From Linum tenue (taxonomy: Eukaryota; Streptophyta; Magnoliopsida; Malpighiales; Linaceae): 64,000 nucleotides of DNA. Under the pieces are notes generated by a model that searched no databases, was not told where the DNA came from, and saw only the letters and a program-made list of their open reading frames with translations. The first letter of the stretch is position 1. The number at the start of each line of letters is the position of its first letter. Shown one piece after another: positions 1-9,861 of this stretch. Position numbers and translations under genes: made by a program. The stretch lies in NCBI GenBank assembly GCA_946122785.1, contig CAMGYJ010000008.1:6411742-6475741 (forward strand), in the 5' to 3' direction.

Positions 1-330
1 GAAGCAGTAGTGTTTTAAGTGAAGGCTTGAGGCCCAAAACCTTAAGAACACCGAAACTGTTGTTGCTTCTCTAAGGTTGAGGAACAGAATTTCCAGAACC
101 AGAGTGTTCACCAAGAACAAAGCGTATGAACACAGCAAGCAAGGTGCAGAAATATAAATAAGACATGAGATTTTTAACGTGGTTCGCCCAAGTACAATGG
201 TTTACTTCCACATCCCAGAATATGGTCTGGGTGGCCCTTGATTTTTATTGATTTGGATAAACAAAAACAAGCAAAACAAATGTAAAAGAACAAGCAAATT
301 AAACCAGGTCACCCTTAACCTGTTCTGCCT
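1..330. repeat. Probable Copia-type LTR remnant
   Basis: Around 170-240 there is a stretch of the type 'gagatttttaacgtggttcg' followed by 'cccaagtacaatgg'. From memory, this resembles the conserved start of transcribed regions in a group of plant Copia LTRs. The element runs off the left edge and no partner LTR, coding region or target duplication is visible. Family assignment is by recall of the motif only. Confidence 0.4.
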
Positions 331-1384
331 TGACAGAAGCAGAACCTATACCTCAGCTTCTGTCAACCCTTTGTAATCTACGAGTTCAGCCCTTTATCAC
401 TATAACTCTTTTGTACAAAGTTAGTTCCAGGAGCAAGCACCAAGAGATATATATACTTTCCCAGGAGCAGCTAGCCGTTGGGATTCAAAGAAGGAAACTC
501 TCAAATCAGCTAGCTGTTTTCTTTGATACTGCTGAAAAGGTGCAACGGGCAAAAGAGGCAATCTTCAGACTTGATTTCCTTGCCTAATTCAACAGAGATT
601 AGCATTTCATTTTGGTATCGATCGGTTCGACGTTGAACTTATGTTCTTTAAATGTATTTATCAGCAAATTCAACGACCATCTTATTTTCCTTCGTACTAG
701 AATTTACACTTAGCCAACTTTTCTACGGATGCATATAACTAGAAGTAATTGTTATATGGGAGCGCATAGAGTACAAAATACATATATTACAAATCTGAAT
801 TTCTAACCGGCGATATTTGCTCAATTGCTCCCATACGACAGGGGAAACACACTGATAAAGAAAGGAGTCAAAAGGGCCGGTGGGAATGCTAATTTTTGTA
901 TTTTTTTTTCTGATAGCCTGTGTAACATCTCGAACCTCTTCCCAATGAAGATATTGTCTGCTTTGTATCTCGAATAACACGGTATTTGCTTTGGCATTCC
1001 TATAAAGTTATCCATCCTTGTTGTACCCCACACTGAGCATGTTTAAGTACTTCGGAGTTCTCACAAAAACTCCTCCATTTCATCCCAAAACAAATCTTGT
1101 ACCATGGATCTCTCCCGTACATTGCCAATGTGAGATTTGCCTAAAGTGTTATAGCATGTCACGAATCTCAGAGGAGAGAGGGAAAACATTTAGACCAGTC
1201 AAATATTGTATTTTCTGATCATCCAATTTTCTTAATCGGGTCATATTTCGTTCGTTTTAACTCGGAATTTAAAAAATTTGAACAGAAATATCGCATTAAT
1301 GAAGATCTACAGAGTGATATCCATTTTGCTATGTTTTGATAAAGAAAAAAAATTGGTTATCCATTTTGCATGTCGCATTAGTGG
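331..1384. other. Gene-free AT-rich stretch
   Basis: Only short, composition-driven open frames are present (longest about 85 codons) and none resembles a known protein. No convincing splice-linked exons, RNA gene or repeat with clear ends was seen. Confidence 0.5.
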
Positions 1385-1440
1385 TTTAGAGTTCAGTGGT
1401 TAACCGTTACAAAACCATTGGTTAACCGTTGATAGAACCG
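1385..1440. repeat. Piece 1 of an AT-rich repeat, split by insertions
   Basis: The sequence 'ggttaaccgttgatagaac' here continues at 2879 and then at about 5172. A continuous relative of all three pieces lies at about 20680-20930. This piece carries the left 12-bp copy (1429-1440) of the target duplication that flanks the LINE-like insertion. Confidence 0.55.
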
Positions 1441-2878
1441 TTTTTTTTTTGCCATAGATAGATTGTAAATAGATAGGGTATTACAATTCTTGAAAGTAAA
1501 AGCGGTAGTCAACCTAGTGTTGAGCTACCGATGCAAGAGCCGTTTTTGCCACTCAATGGGCAGCCCTGTTAGTATGCTTAGAACCATAAATAAACGAAAA
1601 AACGCAAAGGAAGTCTTCCTGCACCAAATTTCTTGAAGCACTCGTCCGCCGATTAGAACCTTCATATCTTCTATAACTCAAGCTTCAATAGGCCAACACT
1701 AGAGTTGATGTGCAAGCTACCTGCAAGATGAACACACAAACGACCCCTAAAGGAACAAAACAAATTTCAAGTACCAACGGACCTCTACCAGAGATGTTCC
1801 ACAAGCTCTATGAACTACTCCACCCGTTGGGATGTCGTCGGAGAACGATGGAGCGAATCTCTATAGTGGAGCCTTGTCGAAGATGATACCGAACAGTCGC
1901 ACGAAGGCGAAAGCAGCGAGATTGGAGGAAACTGCCGGATGAGGGCACCAAACCTTGTTTTCTAAAAGGGTTTGAAATTATAATTGAAAACAACTAACAA
2001 TAAAATAAGGGAGAAAAATGGAGGAGTTAGTAAGAAATGGAGGACATAAAAACTAATTTAAAAAACGCAGAGTTAAATGGGAAAAAGATACATAATCCTA
2101 TGAGAAATAAGATTATGAAAGAATTTAAAACATAATTAGATTTGTGATTAACGAAAAGAGAATAAATAACATAGAGAATAAATAAAAAAAATTATTATTA
2201 TTATTAACCTATAGGAGACGGTTGACTTACGTACCTGTAACCACACCTCCACTTACCGATCGGTTACGTGGCATAGCCGTTACTCGTCCGCTTCCCTGCC
2301 TGCCGCTGAAACCACATGCCGCACCATGCCGAGCAGTTGAATTTCATGGCGACGATGATGTCATCCGGCCGTTGATGTTCGATGAGGATTTACGTAAATC
2401 AAAGACGGGGAAGCCGATTAGAGATCCGAAATCGACCACCGCCGATGTAGCGCCAGACAAAACCTCTCCACAAAGATAGAGAAGGGGATCGGCAGAGAAG
2501 CCGCACAATGGCAGAAAGGCCACAAACGGCAGCCGCACAGAGGCGGTTCCTTCTTTGATTTCATGTAACGGCACTTCACTTGTGAGAACCTTCTCATAAT
2601 CCCTTCCCCTCCGCTGTTAGTATCATCCACCGGGAACAAACGCCGATTGAGCCGAGCGGATCATTGCTTCTTCCGTTGGTTTACTTCATTTCATTAGCAA
2701 CGCCATATGTGAAGGAGCCACAAGCAGCGACGAGCGTGCTGAAGATCACGGCCGCGGGCGACGATGATCCTCCGGCGCCGTCGTAGCTTCCGGCAGCAGC
2801 TTTTCCAAGAAGAGGCTTCTTTAGCAACCCTCCTTCCATTTTCGTCTCCTCATTTTACCCTCAAATTCGTACTTTCTC
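1441..2878 (-). mobile_element. LINE-like retroposon insertion with a host-gene 5' end
   Basis: The block is flanked by a perfect 12-bp direct repeat, TTGATAGAACCG, at 1429-1440 and 2879-2890. It starts with T10 at 1441-1450, which is a poly(A) tail on the minus strand. Read on the minus strand from 5' to 3' it holds a 39-nt leader, an ERD6-like transporter N-terminus (2839-2681), a reverse-transcriptase-like motif QSAFVPG near 2655-2630, undefined sequence, then an RNase H-like end near 1580-1495 (N-R-A-A-H-stop-V-A-K) and the tail. Variable-length target duplication plus a poly(A) tail is the LINE target-primed hallmark. The RT and RNase H parts are degenerate, so this is not an active element. 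The middle (about 1750-2600) is unassigned and could include later insertions. Confidence 0.6.
2681..2839 (-). pseudogene. ERD6-like sugar transporter N-terminal fragment
   Basis: A 52-codon open frame on the minus strand begins at the ATG at 2839 and stops at 2681. It has the layout of the first exon of ERD6-like monosaccharide transporters (tonoplast sugar/H+ symporters of the major facilitator superfamily). A short basic and di-leucine tail (G-G-L-L-K-K-P-L-L) is followed by a Ser-rich linker and the start of membrane helix 1 (S-P-A-A-V-I-F-S-T-L-V-A-A-C-G-S-F). Full-length members have about 450-490 residues and 12 helices. Nothing downstream continues the protein: the frame runs into a reverse-transcriptase-like stretch and stops. 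It lies inside the LINE-like insertion, just after that insertion's 5' target duplication. It is a captured or fused fragment, not a working transporter. Confidence 0.6.
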
Positions 2879-2935
2879 TTGATAGAACCGTTCATGATAT
2901 GTAACATACAAAACTTGTATATTATTAGAATTATT
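2879..2935. repeat. Piece 2 of the split AT-rich repeat
   Basis: It starts with the right copy of the 12-bp target duplication (2879-2890) and continues 'ttcatgatatgtaacatac', which matches the uninterrupted copy near 20710-20730. The homology stops near 2930, where a second insertion appears to begin. Confidence 0.5.
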
Positions 2936-4000
2936 AAGACGCGAGTTTTTCCACAACTTTTCACTGTTGCATACTATAAAAGCGGGATTACCTTTTTTGG
3001 TCGAGATTACTGTTCACAAATCCTTATTTATTAATTCTCTGCGGCCGTGTGTATTTTATCGAATGCACGGCCCTTGGCGGCTGTCCGAGCGTCTCAATTC
3101 TAATTCTAATTGTTCAATTCTCTTTATACAGAGGGTTGTATAAAAGTGATGTCCATACGTAGGGCTGGCCAAGTAAAACATATCTTCTACAATCTCTGCC
3201 TTTCTTCATCGATCGTTTATAATTTCCAGCCCTTCAAGTCCGTAACTTTCTTCCTCCTTCCCAATCCATTCATCATATAGACCAAACAAATCGTGAAATT
3301 CCCATCGAGATACCCTTCTTCCAAAACTCCATATCTCCTTTAGCGAGAAAAGAACTCTGATTTTGATTGCCATCGAGATACCCTTCTTTCAAAACTCCAT
3401 ATATCTTTAGCCAGAGAAGAACTCTGATTTTGATATCGCATGCAAATAGTTTTCTAACCCACTCCGTGGATATGCATTCATGATTGAGATGGGAGGGAAT
3501 TACTCACCTAGCTACTATCTGCCTTCAACATTGAGATGGAAGGGGCTCACCTATTATCTTCTCTCCTCTGCGAATGAGATAGAATTCCCTTCCCTCAAAA
3601 GTATAAGAGCGGGAGAATGGTCGAGCAGCACTCAATAAGATTAAACATGGAGAAGGATGGAGAAGGGAAGAGTAATGGGGCTACGTGGCATTGCTATTTT
3701 TCCACCTGTCGTGAAGGAAGGCACGTGGCCTACAATTGAGATGTCATTAGACAATTTGGATATCAATGAGACGGAAGTCATGATCATCATGGTGGAAACT
3801 TGGGAAAGCGAATTAGTTTCTAAAATTCTTATAAAAGGAAGGTGTTAAAATGGATTCTTACACAAATGGGTGGAACATGATATGTTTGGACTATAAGCAG
3901 GACATAGCGTAGTGGTTTATGGTTCAAGTTCAATGTAAAGGGGTGGAGAGATAGAGGGTTTGGATCACACCCTGCATTTGTTTTCAATTTTTACCATGCC
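2936..4000. other. Undefined DNA with a tandem duplication and a possible LINE ORF1 scrap
   Basis: Two direct copies of a roughly 66-bp unit, sharing 'gagatacccttctt' and 'agaactctgattttgat', lie at about 3305-3365 and 3372-3436. An open frame of 63 codons at 3657-3848 has an acidic stretch (D-N-L-D-I-N-E-T-E) that is weakly reminiscent of the N-terminal domain of plant LINE ORF1. I would not call it a gene. Confidence 0.3.
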
Positions 4001-4029
4001 TCCGCCTCTTTATTATTTCGTTTATAATT

Positions 4030-5171
4030 TGTTTATAATGAAATTAACAATTATATGATGTATTATACACATGGTTCTTTTGTCCCGTGTTTTAAAGAAA
4101 TAATTCATGATTTTTGTAATTTTGACACAATTTTAAATGGACTATATTTTAAAAAATTGTGAATAATTTGTGTGTAATATTCTTCTTTTTTTTCTTCTCA
4201 TCACTGTAATATTCTTCTTTAAGCACGGATAAGATGCCAAGTTAGGTCTTAAAAAAATGGTTGATTTTTCTAACTCCAAACCAGACCAACTAACCTAACT
4301 ATGCTACAAACAGTTACCATCGGATGCCTTGATTTGAACATTCCTAATGCAAAAGTCAACTTTTAAATAACAGTTTAATCGAATGTGATACTTGATTTTA
4401 TTATTAGGTCGCACATTACGAAATATTTATGTTACACTATAATATAACAATAAATTACAAATACATTACGTAAAGGTTACAGAGGAGAAGTTATTTCATA
4501 TGCATTAAACATAATGTATTACATAGGTCTTCCTTGATGACTAAGACACAACTCAGAATTATGGAGGAAAAATAATTTCGTATGTACCATAAATAAATAT
4601 GTAAGTATTTCCTAATATAAGTTTGAGAGAAAATTCCTAAATTTTAACTCAATTGTTCGTCATCTCATATATTTACATTACACAAAGGTTCTGTATTTTC
4701 AGTAGTTTTACATGAAAATTTAATCAAATAAGATACTTTTCATAACTTAATTCACTTATTATTAAATAAAATTATTTTATTAATATACCTACAATATTTA
4801 CCATCCTATTTGTTTGCATTACGCAAAAATTCTGTAAGATAATTTGGTTTTACATAATAGTTTAATCAAATGTGACATTTACCTGTTGTAACTTGATTTT
4901 ATTATTAGATCACACATTAAGAAAGATTTACGTAATACCGGTCTATAGGAATTACATAAATTTCAAATACATTGCGTAAAAATTATAACGAAGTAGTTAT
5001 TTCTAATGTATCAATTAAAGAAATGTATAATCTATGTATTCTGCAATAACTAAGACATTATACACAACTATTTTATGAATTATTATATTTCAACTAAATC
5101 ATTATATGAGTGAATGAAATTTTAAATATTATTAGTTTCGTACCGCGACGAAGTGCGGGTCAATTCTCTAG
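4030..5171 (+). mobile_element. Helitron-like AT-rich element, copy A
   Basis: A very AT-rich segment ends at 5150-5171 with an imperfect GC-rich hairpin (ACCGC...GTGCGGGT), a short spacer and CTAG, followed by T. This is the usual 3' signature of Helitrons (hairpin, then CTRR, inserted before T). Internal phrases such as 'gattttattattaggtc' and 'ttaatcgaatgtgatac' recur at 4390-4430, 4880-4920 and in copy B at 26.1-27.1 kb. No RepHel coding sequence is present, so it would be non-autonomous. The 5' end is not resolved. Confidence 0.5.
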
Positions 5172-5345
5172 TACTAATTTAAGAATTAAGTTATGAGTTA
5201 TCATTAATGATAAACAATTTTAAATTCATATCATCACCAAAATATCTAATAAATCATTCAAACCGTCTCACAAAAGAAATCATAATTTTTTAATTCAAAT
5301 TAAAAATAACAGTGCAGTCGATAGTCGATCACGTAAAGTCGACAA
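5172..5345. repeat. Piece 3 of the split AT-rich repeat
   Basis: Phrases such as 'taatttaagaat', 'ttcatatcat', 'aaaccgtctcaca' and 'cataattttttaa' occur in the same order as in the continuous copy at about 20750-20890. Together with the pieces at 1385 and 2879 this reconstructs one older repeat. Confidence 0.5.
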
Positions 5346-6170
5346 AAAGGTGGGAAAATGAGAAGAGGAAGCAGATATAAAATTAATAATTATGGTTTCA
5401 TGGTCTAAGTTTATGTTAAAAGTATTTAAAAAAAATATTTGTGGTTAAAATAGTGGACCAGTTAAACAGTGGTGGTTCATCTGATTTTATGTTGAACCGT
5501 GAAAAATCGTTTGGTCGGGGGAACCGAACTGCTATCATAACTGGTTTGGCGGTTCTATTGGTCCAGCCATTGATCAGGTTCGGTTCTTATAGCAAGGAGT
5601 CTAACTAGTTGGGGAAAAAATATATGAATAGATATTGTAAGAAATTAAGATGAAATAGGCTACAAACCTTTAGGTAAGATTGGCGATTTAAGTGTCTGTG
5701 TTTATTGGTCGGGGGAACAAGGCAAGATGGAGTGGGAGTTCGGCGGTGAACATAATATTCAACTATTTTTTATATCTTGTATAGTGAGGTGAAATTTTTT
5801 AGTTGAGTTTGTTCTATACTTTATTATTTTTTAATTTACAACTCATCAATTTAACAATTAAATGTTAGAGTTATTATCATATAGGACAAAGATAATAGAG
5901 TTGGGAGGAAAGTGACTGCGAATGACATAAATGTATAATGTTGATGGCGAATATGAAAGAGGTTTTTTTCAAGTGACAAAAGTAAAACAAACTTATAATA
6001 TGAGTGACTAAACTTGCAATTCACCCAAACCTAATTATAAAAAAATCAACCAATGCTTATTGGTTTTCCCTCTCGAGGAATATTATCATGTGCTTGGAAA
6101 AATTCATATACTTTAATTTCTTTAATTGATAATCGAAGCAATGATCAGAACTACTCTGATATCCTACGAT
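5346..6170. other. Gene-free AT-rich stretch
   Basis: No coding or RNA gene was seen. Around 5500-5600 there are several 'aaccgaac' and 'ggttcggtt' words that may be a decayed inverted-repeat element, without clear ends. Confidence 0.4.
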
Positions 6171-6960
6171 TATGATTCACGTGGTGCATGTCTCTGTGGA
6201 ATGTCAAGACACTGATCATGAAGATTTGGTAAATCTGTTTCGATCGGGTTGATGTTTTTATGACACTCATTAAAGGGGTAAATGACACATTTGGTCACTG
6301 AGATTACTAAATTGTGTCATGTATAGTCACTAGAAAAAATTAATATCAATTTTGGTCACTCGAATTACCGAAACTGGTCAAATTTAGTCACTCTCCCGTC
6401 GGTTTCCGTCCAACTCCATTAATGTAGTTGGACGGAAACTTTTGGGAGAGTGACTAAATGTGACATGTTTCAGTAATCCGAGTGACTAAATGTGACATTT
6501 TTCAATAATTCGAGTGACCGGAGTTGGACAGAGGCTACAGAAGAGTGACCAAATGTGACTTGTGTCAGTAATTCGAGTGACCAAAATTGATATTAAATTT
6601 TTCTAATGACCAAATAGGACACGATTTAGTAATCTCAATGACCAAATGTGTCATTTACCCCTCATTAAAGTGAATCTAATCAATAATAATCCACCAAACA
6701 AACATACATCATTCGTACCAAACAAATTATGGAAGTATTAATTAATGGGCTCTGATCTTAATTATTGGTATTACCCATATGAGTTATGGTGCCACCTCGA
6801 AATATAGCTGTATAAAGCAACGTCTCTGCTATTGGTCGTCCATGGCTACTGTTGGTTCTAATGACGATTGATTGGGTTGATTGCACGACTAAATCATCAT
6901 GTGATACACTTAAGAAGTATTGAAAACTATCATGTGAAATTACATTCACTGGACCCTAAA
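6171..6960. repeat. Segmental duplication, unit 1
   Basis: Parts of this segment recur in order at 8230-8850. Near 6765-6890 the shared words include 'aagcaacgtctctgc', 'taatgacgattga' and 'ggttgattgcacga', matching 8750-8835. Near 6190-6250 there is a weaker match to about 8250-8315. The MITE at 6275-6661 is present only in this unit, so it was inserted after, or lost from one side since, the duplication. Confidence 0.5.
6275..6661. mobile_element. Long-TIR fold-back MITE (MULE-like)
   Basis: The element begins GGGGTAAATGACACATTTGG and ends with the matching inverted sequence, and almost its whole length folds back on itself. The centre reads 'gtccaactccattaatgtagttggac'-like inverted arms. 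Direct repeats TCATTAAA flank it at 6267-6274 and 6662-6669; the flanks can also be read as a 9-bp CTCATTAAA. It contains no coding sequence. Terminal sequence style and an 8-9 bp duplication fit a Mutator-derived MITE; a hAT origin is the alternative. Confidence 0.75.
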
Positions 6961-8229
6961 TATCAACATAAATCAAATCAAAAGGTGTTTTAGATATAGA
7001 AATACTTTTATAAAACGATAGTCTTTTATGTTTGGACATATGACAGATCTCATAATCAAAGGGAGCAATTGTATCTATTTCATTACAAATCTTTTTAATT
7101 AAGTGACTGTAGTCTAGATAAAGAAAGATGTCATAATCTCTTGTGCCATAAGTTGATGCTTTGATGAGTGCTCACTCCAAGAACTTCAGGTTTGCAATTC
7201 TCTCCAAGACAGCTTGAATTTCCAAGAAAAAAAGACTTTTATCTACAGGGATTAAACCAATCCTGTGTTGAGATATGAGATCATGAATAAAGCAAAAACT
7301 GGATGGGAAAAGTAGTGAGATGGGGCCAATTTTTGGTAAGTTTGCTGACAAAGATGAGATTATATGAGAGCAAGGAACTAACATGACATTTGTTAATTAA
7401 TAGGATTCCACATGACAATTTAACAATTCCTACATGTGTGACTGCAGCTTGTTGACCATTAGGTAATTATGTGCCTCGAGTGACAATGGAGTTAGCTTGA
7501 GAATTTCCATGACTGGAAGCAGCAACAAGATGCAATAGTGGCTTTCCAAGGGAAAATTCTGACCCACGACAAACTCGGCAAAAGAGAGCATGGACTTTCC
7601 CTAACAGATGCACTCTGTGTTTCGAGGATGAGGAGGATGCCAACCATCTACTTCACGGCTGTAGGCTCACAAGAGAAGTGTGGTCAGTCATCGCAGATTT
7701 GTAAAGCTTGATGCATGGCGGCAAGTCTATGAGGGAGTGGCCAGTTTAGCATCCTTTCGGACCTACTTAGTGGTGTACAAAAGTTGCCTTCCATGAAAAA
7801 AACTCTAGAATGATATGCTATAGAACCATAAGTATGCTTGTTGGTTGGCTAAGAGATTCGAACACATTATCACTTGATCAAACCAACTCTGATACCATGT
7901 CATAAATCAGTTGGTCTCAATAACTCGAGTTATTGAGTGTAGATTATGTTGGATCTTATACCACTTTCTAACACAACTTGCTCAACCTAATCAAATCCAA
8001 CACTCATCAAAATTGAAGATGAGTATATATATATATATAGTCTACATAACAATTAGCATCTCTTCTATTTTAGTATCGGGTCAAGTGTGTATATTGTTAG
8101 ACGTCATACTTTAAACTGCATTTTCCCCACTCTCTCAGCAAATTCAACCCGTCTCACCGGTTAATGGCAACTTTACTTAAATTAACAATTGGGGTATTGA
8201 GATTTGAGTACAAAACTACAAAAGCTAGG
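6961..8229. other. Gene-free region around a LINE relic
   Basis: Apart from the zf-RVT relic at 7535-7704 there is no coding potential above chance. A (TA)n-like run lies near 8022-8040. Confidence 0.4.
7535..7704 (+). pseudogene. LINE reverse-transcriptase C-terminal (zf-RVT) relic
   Basis: Read with one frameshift near 7580, the sequence gives W-L-S-K-G-K-I-L-T-H-D-K-L-G-K, then R-A-W-T-F-P-N-R-C-T-L-C, then E-D-A-N-H-L-L-H-G-C and T-R-E-V-W-S. This is the C-x2-C...H-x4-C zinc-finger-like segment that follows the reverse transcriptase in plant LINEs and marks their decayed copies. No poly(A) tail or target duplication was found, and surrounding RT domains are missing. Confidence 0.6.
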
Positions 8230-8850
8230 ATATGGTCGTGATACATGTGGTTTCTGTGAAGGCAGAGATCATGCAGAGATTTGTTAAATGTGTTTTGGGG
8301 TTGTTGATGTCGTATTATATTCAAAGTGAATTAATTAATACAACACCAAATAAATATAGGATGTTTCTGTAATGTATATAACTTCAATTCTTGTGTATGT
8401 TGTTCATGCACCTAGTTTTATAATCATTATTTTAAACTATCCAAAATATTATTAAATCTCCAAGTGATTTTAAATTTTACTTGTACAACAACGAACAAGG
8501 AAACTTGTGAACTTGATTGAAAATTATTTGATTTTTTTTGTTCTTAAGGAAATCAAAATTAAGTTTGTTCCATATATAGTGTAATTTTGGAAATTGATTA
8601 TGTTGATAATTCTATACTATATCATCGCATCAAACAAATAATGTCGACAACTAAAGTTTAAAAATGAATGATTAAAGTGTACATATTATATACGCCTCGG
8701 ACAAAAATGTATTACCCTTCTATTGATACATGCCACCTTGAAACACAAATTTATGAAGCAACGTCTCTGCGATTGATCCAACGGCCCTTGCTGGTAACTA
8801 ATGACGATTGAATAGGTTGATTGCACGAAGAATCAATCCTAGCTTGTTAA
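8230..8850. repeat. Segmental duplication, unit 2
   Basis: Second copy of the segment at 6171-6960, best preserved at 8712-8840. It lacks the MITE found in unit 1. Confidence 0.5.
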
Positions 8851-9379
8851 TTAAGTAGAGTGGTAATTAAATGGTATCGTCTTGTACGTATGATTATAAT
8901 GTGGTCACATGCCGCAGTGATTTTTGATTATATGATATCTATGGTGGCCAGCTGGTTCAAAATCGCAAAAGCGCCATCTGCCAATTACACGCGGCCGCTG
9001 AAACCCTGTCGCCATCGAGCAATCTAGAATATGCTGCTGCTTCTTCTTCTTTATTGGCTTTATTTAGAAGAAAATTGAAGTCCTCTAGAAGCTTTGATTC
9101 CAGGAGAGCGTTTTGTTTATTGTTTTGCTTTTGCTCTGAAAAAGACAGAATATTCATTTGAAAGAAGTAAACTTTAACTGTGAACATTGATCAATACAAT
9201 TATTGACGCAGGTAAGGTAAGCACCCTTGCCAAATACAAATTCTCCTCTTTCTCTTCCCAAAGGTTTGATTGCGGTTTGCCAGCAAGCCGTTGTCAGTTG
9301 TGGCTTTGTGCAGTTCGTTTTAGAGCCTTATAATTTTTTTTTTGTTGTTGTTGTTGTGATAATCACCTGGGGATAGAGC
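8851..9379. other. Gene-free stretch
   Basis: A minus-strand open frame of 76 codons at 8957-9187 resembles nothing I know. The part from about 9265 onward ('gccgttgtcagttgtg', 'agccttataat') is a diverged copy of 11130-11200 upstream of the first UGT gene. Confidence 0.4.
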
Positions 9380-9861
9380 TAGGGCTGTCAATTTGGTTTG
9401 GTTTGGTTAACCAAACCATTAAGAATGAAAAACCAAAAACCAAAAACCAAATTCCCAAAAACCAAAACCATTAAGGCTCTTATTGGTTTTTGGTTGCCAA
9501 AAACCAATAAGGGCTTTAATGGTTTTGGTTTTGGTTTGGATAACCAAAAAACCAACATGTACTCATACACTCATATTTATTCTCATTTCCCACCTTTTTA
9601 TTGAATAAACGTCATAATAATGGTAAATTGCCATTACAAATTATTGGTTGGCAGGCGTGTCAAAAGGAACAAAAAAAATTTGTTGACAAATAATTTTATT
9701 CTTATTGGTTTCTTAATGGTTTATATTGGTTTTTCGGTTTTAACCAAACCAAAACCATTAAGTTGCTTATTGGTTTAAATCCGAAAAACTGAAACCATTA
9801 ACTTTCTAATTGGTTTGGTTTTGATTAAAATCAAAAAACCAAAACCAAATGGACAGGCCTA
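9380..9861. mobile_element. hAT-type fold-back MITE built of AACCAAA words
   Basis: The left end TAGGGCTGTCAATTTGGTTT matches the inverted right end (TAGGCCTGTCCATTTGGTTT). The interior consists of repeated 'aaccaaaaacc' and 'ggttttggtt' words arranged as one long imperfect palindrome, with no coding function. The 8-bp flanks (GATAGAGC, GATTATAA) do not form a good target duplication, so the copy is old or the ends are misplaced by a few bases. Confidence 0.6.

Noticed and set aside
3657..3848. 63-codon protein gene
   Set aside because: Short, no clear relative, within transposon-rich DNA. Mentioned only as a possible ORF1 scrap.
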